DNA of 64,000 nucleotides from positions 25,749,249 through 25,813,248 of the forward strand of contig NC_080056.1 of the NCBI RefSeq assembly GCF_026212465.1, read 5' to 3'. A program made the translations under genes and the position numbers. Under the pieces are notes generated by a model. It was given only the letters and a program-made list of their open reading frames with translations, had not been told where the DNA came from and ran no database searches. The DNA is from Amaranthus tricolor. Its lineage: Eukaryota > Streptophyta > Magnoliopsida > Caryophyllales > Amaranthaceae. Below, piece after piece: positions 46,001 to 61,600 of the stretch. The first letter of the stretch is position 1; every line of letters starts with the position of its first letter.

Positions 46001-49000
46001 TAAAATCGCAACTTAACACGTAATTTCTAGAATATGAGTATGGTTTTAAATTCTAACCACTTCAACACAATAATGTATACAGAATAGTGTTGCGTGCCAT
46101 GTTTCGTGCAAAACAAACCAAGTTTGAGCTACTTTATGTGCAAAAGTGCTAAAAATGGTTTAAAACCCTTAAAATTGCAACTTAACACGTAATTTCTAGC
46201 ATTTGACAATGATTTTCAATTCTAACCACTTAAACACAATAAAATATACCAAATAGTTTTGTGTGCCAAGTTCCGTGTGACACAAAACAAGTTTGCCACA
46301 TTATACGAAAAACGCTAAAAACGCTTAAAAACTCTTAAAATCGCAATTTAACACGTAATTTCTAGCATATGAGTATGATTTTCAATTCTAACTACTTCAA
46401 CACAATAATACATACCAAATAGTGTTGTGTGCCAAGTTTCGTGCAAAACAAATCAAGTTTGAGCTACTTTATGCACATAAGTGCCAAAAACGCTTAAAAA
46501 CCCATAAAATTGCAACTTAACAAGTAATTTCTAGCATATGAGTAGGATTTTCAATTCTAACCACTTCAACACAATAATATATAATAAATAGAGTTGTGTG
46601 CCAAGTTTCGTGTAAAACAAACCAAGTTTCAGCTACTTTATGCGCAAAAACGCCAAAAACACTTAAAAACCCATAAAATCGCAACTTAGCACGAAATTTC
46701 TAGCATATGAGTATGATTTTCAATTCTAACCACTTCAACATAATAGTATATACCAAATAGGGTTGGTGCCAAGTTCCGTGCAAAACCAACCAAGTTAGAG
46801 CTACTTTATGCGCAAAAGTGCTAAAAATGCTTAAAAACCCTTAAAATCGCAAATTAACACGTAATTTCTAGCATTTGACTATGATTTTCAATTCTAACCA
46901 CTTCAACACAATAATATATATACCAAATAGTGTTGCGTGCCAAGTTTCGTGCAAAACTAACCAAGTTTGAGCTCCTTTATGCGCAAAACGCCAAACACAC
47001 TTAAAAACCCTTAAAATCGCAACTAAACACATAATTTCTAGCATATGACTATGATTTTCCATTCTACCACTTCAACACAATAATATATACCAAAGAGTGT
47101 TGTGTGCCAAGTTTCGTGCAAAACAAACCAAGTTTGAGCTATTTTATGCGTGAAAGTGCCAAAAATGTTTTAAAACGCATAAAATCGCAACTTAACACGT
47201 AATTTTTAGCATATGACTATGATTTTCAATTCTAACCAATTCCACACAATAATATATATTAAATAGAGTTGTGTGCCAAGTTTCGTGCAAAACAAACCAA
47301 GTTTGAGCTACTTTATGCGTAAAAACGCCAAAAACATTTAAAAACCCACAAAATCGCAACTTAACACGTAATTTTTAGCATATGCATATGATTTTCAATT
47401 CTAACCACTTCAACACAATAATATATAGCAAATAGTGTTGCGTGCCAAGTTTCGTGCAAAACAAACAAAGTTTGAGCTACTTTATGCGCAAAAGTGCCAA
47501 AAATTCTTAAAAACCTATAAAATCGCAACTTACACGTAATTTCTAGCATTTGACTATGATTTTTAATTCTAACCACTTAAACACAATAATATATACCAAA
47601 TAGTGTTGTGTGGCAAGTTCCGTGCAAAACAAACCAATTTTGAGCTACTTTATGCGCAAAACGCCAAAAACGCTTAAAAACCCTTAAAATCGCAACTAAA
47701 CACGTAATTTCTAACATATGACTATGATTTTCAATTCTAACCACTTTAATACAATAATATATACCAAATAGTGTTGTGTGCCAAGTTTCGTGCAAAACAA
47801 ACCAAGTTTGAGCTATTTTATGCGTGAAAGTGCCAAAAAAGTTTTAAAACGCATAAAATCGCAACTTAACACGTAATTTCTAGCATATAACTATGATTTT
47901 CAATTCTAACCACTTCCACACAATAATATATATTAAATAGAGTTGTGTGCCAAGTTTCGTGCAAAACAAACCAAGTTTGAGCTACTTTATGCGTAAAAAC
48001 GCCAAAAACATTTAAAAACCCACAAAATCACAACATAACACGTAATTTTTAGCATATGCGTATGATTTTCAATTCTAACCCCTTCAACACAATAATATAT
48101 ACCAAATAGTTTTGCGTACCAAATTTCGTGCAAAACAAACTAAGTTTGAGCTACTTTATGCGCAAAAGTGCTAAAATTGCTTAAAAACCCTTAAAATCGC
48201 AACTTAACACGTAATTTCTAGCATTTGACTATGAATTTCAGTTCTAACCACTTAAACACAATATAATATACCAAGGAGTTTTGTGTGCCAAGTTCCGTGC
48301 AAAACAAACCAAGTTTGAGCTACTTTATGCGACAAACGCCAAAAACGCTTAAAAACCCTTAAAATCACAATTTAACACGTAATTTCTAGCATATGAGTAT
48401 GATTTTAAATTCTAACCACTTCAACACAATAATACATTCCGAATAGTGTTGTGTGCCAAGTTTCGTGAAAAGCTAACAAAGTTTGAGCTACTTTATGCAC
48501 AAAAATGCCAAAAACGCTTTAAAAACCCATAAAATCAACACTTAACAAGTAATTTCTAGCATATGAGTATGATTTTCAATTCTAACCACTTCAACACAAT
48601 AATATATACCAAATAGCGTTGTGTGCCAAATTTCGTGCAAAACAAACCAAGTTTTAGCTACTTTATGCGCAAAAGTGCTGAAAATGCTAAAAAACCTTTA
48701 AAATCGCAACTTAATATGTATTTTCTAGAATTTGACTATGATTTTCAATTCTAACCTCTTAAACACAATAATATATACCAAATCGTGTTGTGTGCCAAGT
48801 TCCGTGCAAAACAAACCAAGTTTGAGCTACTTTATGCGCAAAAACACAAAAAACACTTAAAAACCCTTAAAATCGCAACTTAACACGTAATTTCTAGCAT
48901 ATGAGTATGGTTTTAAATTCTAACCACTTCAACACAATAGTATATACCAAATAGTGTTGCGTGCCAAGTTCCGTGCAAAACAAACCAAGTTATAGCTACT

Positions 49001-49779
49001 TTATGCAAAAAAGTGCGAAAAAACACTTAAAAACCCATAAAATCGCAACTTAACACGTAATTTCAAGCATATGAGTATGAATTTTAATTCTAACCACTTC
49101 AACACAATAATATATACAGAATAGTGTTGCGTTTCAAGTTTCGTGCAAAACAAACCAAGTTTGAGCTACTTTATGCCCAAAAGTGCTAAAAATGCTTTAA
49201 AACCCTTAAAATTGCAACTTAACACGTAATTTCTAGCATTTGACTATGATTTTCAATTCTAACCACTTAAACACAGTCATATATATACCAAATAGTCTTG
49301 TGTGCCAAGTTTCGTGCAAAACAAACCTAGTTTGCTACTTTATGCGAAAAACGCCTAAAACACTTAAAAACTCTTAAAATCGCAATTTAACACATAATTT
49401 CTAGCATATGAGTATGATTTTCATTTCTATCCACTTCAACACAATAATACATACCAAATAATGTTGTGTGCCAAGTTTCGTGCAAAACAAACCAAGTTTG
49501 ACCTACTTTATGAACAAAAGTGCCAAAAACGCTTAAAAACCCATAAAATCGCAACTTAACAAGTAATTTCTATCATATGACTATGAAATTCAATTCTAAC
49601 CACTTCAACACAATAATATATACCAAATAGTGTAGCGTGCCAAGTTTCGTGCAAAACAAACCAAGTTTGAGCTACTTTATGCGTGAAAGTGCCAAAAAAG
49701 TTTTAAAACGCATAAATCGCAACTTAACACGTAATTTCTAGCATATGACTATTATTTTCAATTCTAACCACTTCCACAC

Positions 49780-49830
49780 AATAATATATATTAAATAGAA
49801 TTCTAACCAAGTTTCAGCTACTTTATGCGC
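49780..49830 (-). repeat. Rearranged, shortened monomer
   Basis: After TTAAATAG the sequence continues AATTCTAACCAAGTTTCAGC, skipping the usual GTTGTGTGCCAAGTTTCGTG block and joining with AATTCTAACCA, which normally belongs to another part of the monomer. It is an irregular join within the tandem array. Confidence 0.5.
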
Positions 49831-52800
49831 AAAAACGCCAAACACACTTAAAAACCCATAATATCGCAACTTTACACGTAATTTCTAGCATTTGACTATA
49901 ATTTTCAATTCTAACAATTTCATCACAATAATATATACTAAATAGTGTTGTGTGCCAAGTTCCGTGCAAAACAAACCAAGTTTGAGCTACTTAATGCGCA
50001 AAAGTGCTAAAAACGCTAAAAAACTCTTAAAATCGCAACTTAACACGTAATTTCTAGCATATGAGAATGATTTTAAGTTATAACCACTTCAACACAATAA
50101 TACATACCAAATAGTGTTGTGTGCAAAGTTTCGTGGAAAACAAACCAACTTTGAGCTACTTTAAGCGTGAAAGTGCCAAAAAAGCTTAAAAACCCATAAA
50201 ATCACAACTTAACAAGTAATTTCTAGCATATGAGTATGATTTTCAATTCTAACCACTTCAACACAATAATATATACCAAATAGTGTTGTGTGCCAAGGTT
50301 CGTGCAAAACAAACCAAGTTTTAGCTATTTTATGCGCAAAAGTGCCAAAAATGTTTAAAAATCATTAAAATCGAAACTTAACACGTAATTTCTAGCATTT
50401 GACTATGATTTTTAATTCTAACCACTTAAACACAATAATATATACCAATTAGTTTTGTGTGCCATGTTCCGTGCAAAACAAACCAAGTTTGAGCTACTTT
50501 AAGCGCAAAACGCCAAAAACGCTCAAAACCCTCAAAATCGCAACTAAACACGTAATTTCTAGTATATGACTATGATTTTCAATTCTAACCACTTCAACAC
50601 AATAATATATACCAAATAGTGTTGTGTGCCAAGTTTAGTGCAAAACAAACCAAGTTTGAGCTACTTTATGCGTGATAGTGCCAAAAAAGTTTAAAAATGC
50701 ATAAAATCGCAACTAAACACGTAATTTCTAGCATATGACTATGATTTTCAATTCTAACCACTTCCATACAATAATATATTAAATAGAGTTCTGTGCCAAG
50801 TTTCGTGCAAAACAAACCAAGTTTAAGCTACTTTATGCGCAAAAACGCCAAAAACACTTAAAAACCCATAAAATCGCAATTTAACACGTAATTTCTAGCA
50901 TAGGAGTATGATTTTCAATTCTAACCACTTCAACACAATAATATATACCAAATAGTGTTGCGTGCCAAATTTCGTGCAAAACAAACCAAGTTTGAGCTAC
51001 TTTATGCGCAAAAGAGCTAAAAATGCTTAAAAACCCATAAAATCGCAACTTAACACGTAATTTCTAGCATTTGACTATGATTTTCAATTGCAACCACTTC
51101 AACACAATAGTATATACCAAATAGTGTTGTGTGCCAAGTTCCGTGCAAAACAAACCAAGTTTGAGCTACATAATGCGCAAAAGTGCTAAAAACGCTTAAA
51201 AACTCTTAAAATCGCAACTTCACATGTACTTTCTAGCATATGAGAATGATTTTAAGTATAACCACTTCAACACAATAATACATACCAAATAATGTTGTGT
51301 GCCAAGTTTCGTGGAAAACAAACCAACTTTGAGCTACTTTATGCGTGAAAGTGCCAAAAAAGCTTAAAACCCATAAAATCGCAACTTAACAAGTAATTTC
51401 GAGCATATGAGTATGATTTTCAATTCTAACCACTTCAACACAATAATATATACCAAATAGTGTTGTGTGCCAAGTTTCGTGAAAACAAACCAAGTTTTAG
51501 CTATTTTATGCGCAAAAGTGCCAAAAATGCTTAAAAACCTTTAAAATCGCAACTTAACACGTAATTTCTAGCATTTTGACTATGATTTTTAATTCTATCC
51601 ACTTAAACACAATAATATATACCAAATAGTGTTGTGTGCCAAGTTCCGTGCAAAACAAACCAAGTTTGAGCTACTTTAAGCGTAAAACGCCAAAAACGCT
51701 CAAAACCCTTAAAATCGCAACTAAACACGTAATTTCTAGTATATCATGACTATGATTTTCAATTCTAACCACTTCAACACAATAATATATACCAAATAGT
51801 GTTGTGTGCCAAGTATCGTGCAAAACAAACCAAGTTTGAGCTACTTTATGCGTGAAAGTGCCAAAAAAGTTTTAAAACGCATAAAATCACAACTAAACAA
51901 GTAATTTCTAGCATATGACTATGATTTTCAATTCTAACCACTTCCACAAAATAATATATATTAAATAGAGTTGTGTCCCAAGTTTCGTGCAAAACAAACC
52001 AAGATTGCTACTTTATGCGAAAAACGCTTAAAAACCCTTAAAATCGCAATTTAACACGTAATTTCTAGCATATGAGTATGATTTTCAATTAGAACCACTT
52101 CAACACTATAATACATACCAAATAGTGTTGTGTGCCAAGTTTTGTGCAAAACAAACCAAGTTTGAGCTACTTTATGCACAAAAGTGCATAAAACGCTTAA
52201 AAACCCATAAAATCGCAACATAACATGTCATTTCTAGAATATGAGTATTATTTTCAATTCTAACCACTTCAACACAATAATATATACCAAATAGTGTTGT
52301 GTGCAAGTTTCGTGCAAAACAAACCAAGTTTCAGCTACTTTATGCATAAAAAACGCCAAAAACACTTAAAAACCCATAAAATCGCAATTTAAGACGTAAT
52401 TTCTAGCATATGAGTATGATTTTCAATTCTAACCACTTCAACCCAATACTATATACCAAATAGTGTTGCGTGCCAAATTTCGTGCAAAACAAACCAAGTT
52501 TGAGCTACTTTATGCGCAAAAGAGCTAAAAATGCTTAAAAAACCCATAAAATCGCAACTTAACACGTAATTTCTAGCATTTGACTATGATTTTCAATTAT
52601 ATCCACTTCAACACAATAATATATACCAAATAGTGTTGTGTGCCAAGTTCCGTGCAAAACAAATCAAGTTTGTGCTACTTAATGCGCAAAAATGCTAAAA
52701 ACGCTTAAAAACTCTTAAAATCGCAACTTAACACGTAATTTCTAGCATATGAGAATGATTTTAAGTTATAACCACTTCAACACAATAATACATACCAAAT

Positions 52801-55610
52801 AGTGTTGTGTGCCAAGTTTCGTGGAAAACAAACCAACTTTGAGCTACTTTATGCGTGAAAGTGCCAAAAAAGCTTAAAAACCCATAAAATCGCAACTTAA
52901 CAAGTAATTTCGAGCATATGAGTATTATTTTCAATTCTAACCACTTCAAAACAATAATATATACCAAATAGTGTTGTGTGCCAAGTTTCGTGCAAAACAA
53001 ACCAAGTTTTAGCTATTTTATGCGCAAAAGTGCCAAAAATGCTTAAAAACCTTTAAAATCGCAACTTAACACGTAATTTCTAGCATTTGACTATGATTTT
53101 TAATTCTATCCACTTAAACACAATAATATATACCAAATAGTGTTGTGTGCCAAGTTCTGTGCAAAACAAACCAAGTTTGAGCTACTTTAAGCGCAAAACG
53201 CCAAAAACGCTCAAAACCCTTAAAATCGCACCTAAACACGTAATTTCTTGTATATGACTATGATTTTCAATTCTAACCACTTCAACACAATAATATATAC
53301 CAAATAGTGTTGTGTGCCAAGTTTCGTGCAAAACAAACCAAGTTTGAGCTACTTTATGCGTGAAAGTGCCAAAAAAGTTTTAAAACGCATAAAATCGCAA
53401 CTAAACACGTAATTTCTAGCATATGACTATGATTTTCAATTCTAACCACTTCCACACAATATTATTTATAAATAGAGTTGTGTGCCAAGTTTCGTGCAAA
53501 ACAAACCAAGAGTGCTACTTTATGCGAAAAACGCCAAAAACGCTTACAAACTCTTAAAATCGCAATTTAACACGTAATTTCTAGCATATGACTATGATTT
53601 TACATTCTAACCACTTCCACACAATAATATATTAAATAGAGTTGTGTGCCAAGTTTCGTGCAAAACAAACCAAGTTTCAGGTACTTTATGCGCAAAAACA
53701 CCAAAAACACTTAAAAACCCATAAAATCGCAATTTAACACGTAATTTCTAGCATATGAGTATGATTTTCAATTCTAACCACTTCAACACAATAATATATA
53801 CCAAATAGTGTTGCGTGCCAAATTTCGTGCAAAACAAACCAAGTTTGAGCTACTTTATACGCAAAAGAGCTAAAAATGTTTAAAAATCCATAAAATCGCA
53901 ACTTAACACGTAATTTCTAGCATTTGACTATGATTTTCAATTATAACCACTTCAACACAATAATATATACCAAATAGTGTTGTGTGACAACTTCCGTGCA
54001 AAACAAATCAAGTTTGAGCTACTTAATGCGCAAAAGTGCTAAAAACGCTTAAAAACTCTTAAAATCGCAACTTAAAACGTAATTTCTAGCATATGAGAAT
54101 GATTTTAATTTATAACCACTTCAACACAATAATACATACCAAATAGTGTTGTGTGCCAAGTTTCGTGGAAAACAAACCAACTTTGAGCTACTTTATGCGT
54201 GAAAGTGCCAAAAAAGCTTAAAAACCCATAAAATCGCAACTTAACAAGTAATTTCGAGCATATGAGTATGATTTTCAATTCTAACCACTTCAACACAATA
54301 ATATATACCAAATAGTGTTGTGTGCCAAGTTTCGTGCAAAACAAATCAAGTTTTAGCTATTTTATGCGCAAAAGTGCCAAAAATGCTTAAAAACCTTTAA
54401 AATCGCAACTTAACACGTAATTTCTAGCATTTGACTATGATTTTTAATTCTATCCACTTAAACACAATAATATATACCAAATACTGGCTTGTGCCAAGTT
54501 CCGTGCAAAACAAACCAAGTTTGAGCTACTTTAAGCGCAAAACACCAAAAACGCTCAAAACCCTTAAAATCGCAACTAAACACGTAATTTCTAGTATATG
54601 ACTATGATTTTAAATTCTAACCACTTCAACACAATAATATATACCAAATAGTGTTGTGTGCCAAGTTTCGTGCAAAACAAACCAAGTTTGAGCTACATTA
54701 TGCGTGAAAGTGCCAAAAAAGTTTTTAAAACGCATAAAATCGCAACTAAACACGTAATTTCTAGTATATGACTATGATTTTCAATTCTAACCACTTCCAC
54801 ACAATAATATATATTAAATAGAGTTGTGTGCCAAGTTTCGTGCAAAGAAAACCAAGAGTGCTACTTTATGCGAAAAACGCCAAATCGCTTACAAACTCTT
54901 AAAATCGCAATTTAACACGTAATTTCTAGCATATGACTATGATTTTCAATTCAAACCACTTCAACACTATAATACATACCAAATAGTGTTGTGTGTCAAG
55001 TTTTGTGCAAAACAAACCAAGTTTGAGCAACTTCATGCACAAATGTGCCAAAAACGCTTAAAAACCCACAAAATCGCAACATAACATGTAATTTCTAGAA
55101 TATGAGTATGATTTTCAATTCTAAACACTTCAAAAAAATAATATATACCAAATAGTGTTGTGTGCCAAGTTTCGTGCAAAACAAACCAAGTTTCAGGTAC
55201 TTTATGCGCAAAAACGCCAAAAACACTTAAAAACCCATAAAATCGCAATTTAACACGTAATTTCTAGCATATGAGTATGATTTTCAATTCTAACCACTTC
55301 AACACAATAATATATACCAAATAGTGTTGCGTGCCAAATTTCGTGCAAAACAAACCAAGTTTGAGCTACTTTATGCGCAAAAGAGCTAAAAATGCTAAAA
55401 AATCCATAAAATCGCAACTTAACACGTAATTTCTAGCATTTGACTATGATTTTCAATTATAACCATTTCAACACAATAATATATACCAAATAGTGTTGTG
55501 TGCCAAGTTCCATGCAAAACAAATCAAGTTTGAGCTACTTAATGCGCAAAAGTGCTAAAAACGCTTAAAAACTCTTAAAATCGCAACTTAACACGTAATT
55601 TCTAGCATAT

Positions 55611-58600
55611 GAGAATGATTTTAATTTATAACCACTTCAACACAATAATACATACCAAATAGTGTTGTGTGCCAAGTTTCGTGGAAAACAAACCAACTTT
55701 GAGCTACTTTATGCGTGAAAGTGCCAAAAAAGCTTAAAAACCCATAAAATCGCAACTTAACAAGAAATTTCAAGCATATGAGTATGATTTTCAATTCTAA
55801 CCACTTCAACACAATAATATATACCAAATAGTGTTGTGTGCCATGTTTCGTGCAAAACAAACCAAGTTTTAGTTATTTTATGCGCAAAAGTGCCAAAAAT
55901 GCTTAAAAACCTTTAAAATCGCAACTTAACACGTAATTTCTAGCATTTGACTATGATTTTTAATTCTATCCACTTAAACACAATAATATATACCAAATAG
56001 TGGTTTGTGCCAAGTTCCGTGCAAAACGAACCAAGTTTGAGCTACTTGAAGCGCAAAACGCCAAAAACGCTCAAAACCCTTAAAATCGCAACTAAACACG
56101 TAATTTCTAGTATATGACTATGATTTTAAATTCTAACCACTTCAACACAATAATATATACCAAATAGTGTTGTGTGCCAAGTTTCGTGCAAAACAAAGCA
56201 AGTTTGAGCTACATTATGCGTGAAAGTGCCAAAAAAGTTTTAAAACGCATAAAATCGCAACTAAGCACGTAATTTCTAGCATATGACTATGATTTTCAAT
56301 TCTAACCACTTCCACACAATAATATATATTAAATAGAGTTGTGTGCCAAGTTTCGTGCAAAACAAACCAAGAGTGCTACTTTATGCGAAAAACGCCAAAA
56401 ACGCTTACAAACTCTTAAAATTGCAATTTAACACGTAATTTCTAGCATATGAGTATGATTTTCAATTCAAACCACTTCAACACTATAATACATACCAAAT
56501 AGTGTTGTGTGTCAAGTTTTGTGCAAAACAAACCAAGTTTGAGCTACTTTATGCACAAATGTGCCAATAACGCTTAAAAACCCACAAAATCGCAACATAA
56601 CATGAAATTTCTAGAATATGAGTATGATTTTCAATTCTAAACACTTCAACACAATAATATATACCAAATAGTGTTGTGTGCAAGTTTCGTGCAAAACAAA
56701 CCAAGTTTGAGCTACTTTATGCACGAAAGTGCCAAAAAAGTCTAAAAACGCATAAAATCGCAACTAAACACGTAATTTCTAGCATATGACTATGATTTTC
56801 AATTCTAACCACTTCCACACAATAATATATTAAATAGAGTTGTGTGCCAAGTTTCGTGCAAAACAAACGAAGTTTCAGGTACTTCATGCGCAAAAACGCC
56901 AAAAACACTTAAAAACCCATAAAATCGCAATTTAACACGTAATTTCTAGCATATGAGTATGATTTTCAATTCTAACCTCTTCAACACAATAATATATACC
57001 AAATAGTGTTGCGTGCCAAATTTCGTGCAAAACAAACCAAGTTTGAGCTACTTTATGCGCAAAAGAGCTAAAAATGCTTAAAAATCCATAAAATCGCAAC
57101 TTAACACGTAATTTCTAGCATTTGACTATGATTTTCAATTATAACCACTTCAACACAATAATATATACCAAATAGTGTTGTGTGCCAAGTTCCATGCAAA
57201 ACAAATCAAGTTTGAGCTTCTTAATGCGCAAAAGTGCTAAAAACGCTTAAAAACTCTTAAAATCGCAACTTAACACGTAATTTCTAGCATATGAGAATGA
57301 TTTTAATTTATAACCACTTCAACACAATAATACATACCAAATAGTGTTGTGTGCCAAGTTTCGTGGAAAACAAACCAACTTTGAGCTACTTTATGCGTGA
57401 AAGTGCCAAAAAAGCTTAAAAACCCATAAAATCGCAACTTAACAAGTAATTTCGAGCATATGAGTATGATTTTCAATTCTAACCACTTCAACACAATAAT
57501 ATATACCAAATAGTGTTGTGTGCCATGTTTCGTGCAAAACAAACCAAGTTTTAGCTATTTTATGCGCAAAAGTGCCAAAAATGCTTAAAAATCTTTAAAA
57601 TCGCAACTTAACACGTAATTTCTAGCATTTGACTATGATTTTTAATTCTATCCACTTAAACACAATAATATATACCAAATAGTGTTGTGTGCCAAGTTCC
57701 GTGCAAAACAAACCAAGTTTGAGCTACTTTAAGCGCAAAACGCCAAAAACGCTCAAAACCCTTAAAATCGCAACTAAACACGTAATTTCTAGTATATGAC
57801 TATGATTTTAAATTCTAACCACTTCAACACAATAATATATACCAAGTAGTGTTGTGTGCCAAGTTTCGTGCAAAACAAACCAAGTTTGAGCTACTTTATG
57901 CGTGAAAGTGCCAAAAAAGTTTTAAAACGCATAAAATCGCAACTAAACACGTAATTTCTAGCATATGACTATGATTTTCAATTCTAACCACTTCCACACA
58001 ATAATATATATTAACTAGAGTTGTGTGCCAAGTTTCGTGCAAGACAAACCAAGAATGCTACTTTATGCGAAAAACGCCAAAAACGCTTACAAACTTTTAA
58101 AATCGCAATTTAACACGTAATTTCTAGCGTATGAGTATGATTTTCAATTCAAACCACTTCAACACTATAATACATACCAAATAGTGTTGTGTGTCAAGTT
58201 TTGTGCAAAACAAACCAAGTTTGAGCTACTTTATGCACAAAAGTGCCAAAAACGCTTAAAAACCCACAAAATCGCAACATAACATGTAATTTCTAGAATA
58301 TGAGTATGATTTTCAATTCTAACCACTTCAACACAATAATATATACCAAATAGTGTTGTGTGCAAGTTTCGTGCAAAACAAACCAAGTTTGAGCTACTTT
58401 ATGCACGAAAGTGCCAAAAAAGTCTAAAAACGCATAAAATCGCAACTAAACACGTAATTTCTAGCATATGACTATGATTTTCAATTCTAACCACTTCCAC
58501 ACAATAATATATTAAATAGAGTTGTGTGCCAAGTTTCGTGCAAAACAAACGAAGTTTCAGGTACTTCATGCGCAAAAACGCCAAAAACACTTAAAAACCC

Positions 58601-61600
58601 ATAAAATCGCAATTTAACACGTAATTTCTAGCATATGAGTATGATTTTCAATTCTAACCTCTTCAACACAATAATATATACAAAATAGTGTTGCGTGCCA
58701 AATTTCGTGCAAAACAAACCAAGTTTGAGCTACTTTATGCGCAAAAGAGCTAAAAATGCTTAAAAATCCATAAAATCGCAACTTAACACGTAATTTCTAG
58801 CATTTGACTATGATTTTCAATTATAACCATTTCAACACAATAATATATACCAAATAGTGTTGTGTGCCAAGTTCCATGCAAAACAAATCAAGTTTGAGCT
58901 TCTTAATGCGCAAAAGTGCTAAAAACGCTTAAAAACTCTTAAAATCGCAACTTAACACGTAATTTCTAGCATATGAGAATGATTTTAATTTATAACCACT
59001 TCAACACAATAATACATACCAAATAGTGTTGTGTGCCAAGTTTCGTGGAAAACAAACCAACTTTGAGCTACTTTATGCGTGAAAGTGCCAAAAAGGCTTA
59101 AAAACCCATAAAATCGCAACTTAACAAGTAATTTCGAGCATATGAGTATGATTTTCAATTCTAACCACTTCAACACAATAATATATACCAAATAGTGTTG
59201 TGTGCCATGTTTCGTGCAAAACAAACCAAGTTTTAGCTATTTTATGCGCAAAAGTGCCAAAAATGCTTAAAAATCTTTAAAATCGCAACTTAACACGTAA
59301 TTTCTAGCATTTGACTATGATTTTTAATTCTATCCACTTAAACACAATAATATATACCAAATAGTGTTGTGTGCCAAGTTCCGTGCAAAACAAACCAAGT
59401 TTGAGCTACTTTAAGCGCAAAACGCCAAAACGCTCAAAACCCTTAAAATCGCAACTAAACACGTAATTTCTAGTATATGACTATGATTTTAAATTCTAAC
59501 CACTTCAACACAATAATATATACCAAAGTAGTGTTGTGTGCCAAGTTTCGTGCAAAACAAACCAAGTTTGAGCTACTTTATGCGTGAAAGTGCCAAAAAA
59601 GTTTTAAAACGCATAAAATCGCAACTAAACACGTAATTTCTAGCATATGACTATGATTTTCAATTCTAACCACTTCCACACAATAATATATATTAACTAG
59701 AGTTGTGTGCCAAGTTTCGTGCAAAACAAACCAAGAATGCTACTTTATGCGAAAAACGCCAAAAACGCTTACAAACTTTTAAAATCGCAATTTAACACGT
59801 AATTTCTAGCGTATGAGTATGATTTTCAATTCAAACCACTTCAACACTATAATACATACCAAATAGTGTTGTGTGTCAAGTTTTGTGCAAAACAAACCAA
59901 GTTTGAGCTACTTTATGCACAAAAGTGCCAAAAACGCTTAAATACCCACAAAATCGCAACATAACATGTAATTTCTAGAATATGAGTATGATTTTCAATT
60001 CTAACCACTTCAACACAATAATATATACCAAATAGTGTTGTGTGCAAGTTTCGTGCCAAACAAACCAAGTTTAAGCTACTTTATGCGTGAAAGTGCCAAA
60101 AAAGTCTAAAAACGCATAAAATCGCAACTAAACACGTAATTTCTAGCATATGACTATGATTTTCAATTCTAACCACTTCCACACAATAATATATTAAATA
60201 GAGTTGTGTGCCAAGTTTCGTGCAAAACAAACCAAGTTTCAGGTACTTTATGCGCAAAAACGCCAAAAACACTTAAAAACCCATAAAATCGCAATTTAAC
60301 ACGTAATTTCTAGCATATGAGTATGATTTTCAATTCTAACCACTTCAACACAATAATATATACCAAATAGTGTTGCGTGCCAAATTTCGTGCAAAACAAA
60401 CCAAGTTTGAGCTACTTTATGCGCAAAAGAGCTAAAAATGCTTAAAAATCCATAAAATCGCAATTTAACACGTAATTTCTAGCATTTGACTATGATTTTC
60501 AATTATAACCACTTCAACACAATAATATATACCAAATAGTGTTGTGTGCCAAGTTCCGTGCAAAACAAATCAAGTTTGAGCTACTTAATGCGCAAAAGTG
60601 CTAAAAACGCTTAAAAACTCTTAAAATCGCAACTTAACACGTAATTTCTAGCATATGAGAATGATTTTAATTTATAACCACTTCAACACAATAATACATA
60701 CCAAATAGTGTTGTGTGCCAAGTTCGTGGAAAACAAACCAACTTTGAGCTACTTTATGCGTGAAAGTGCCAAAAAGGCTTAAAAACCCATAAAATCGCAA
60801 CTTAACAAGTAATTTCGAGCATATGCGTATGATTTTCAATTCTAACCACTTCAACACAATAATATATACCAAATAGTGTTGTGTGCCATGTTTCGTGCAA
60901 ATCAAACCAAGTTTTAGCTATTTTATGCGCAAAAGTGCCAAAAATGCTTAAAAATCTTTAAAATCGCAACTTAACACGTAATTTCTAGCATTTGACTATG
61001 ATTTTTAATTCTATCCACTTAAACACAATAATATATACCAAATAGTGTTGTGTGCCAAGTTCCGTGCAAAACAAACCAAGTTTGAGCTACTTTAAGCGCA
61101 AAACGCCAAAAACGCTCAAAACCCTTAAAATCGCAACTAAACACGTAATTTCTAGTATATGACTATGATTTTAAATTCTAACCACTTCAACACAATAATA
61201 TATACCAAGTAGTGTTGTGTGCCAAGTTTCGTGCAAAAACAAACCAAGTTTGAGCTACTTTATGCGTGAAAGTGCCAAAAAAGTTTTAAAACGCATAAAA
61301 TCGCAACTAAACACGTAATTTCTAGCATATGACTATGATTTTCAATTCTAACCACTTCCACACAATAATATATATTAACTAGAGTTGTGTGCCAAGTTTC
61401 GTGCAAAACAAACCAAGAATGCTACTTTATGCGAAAAACGCCAAAAACGCTTACAAACTTTTAAAATCGCAATTTAACACGTAATTTCTAGCATATGAGT
61501 ATGATTTTCAATTCAAACCACTTCAACACTATAATACATACCAAATAGTGTTGTGTGTCAAGTTTTGTGCAAAACAAACCAAGTTTGAGCTACTTTATGC

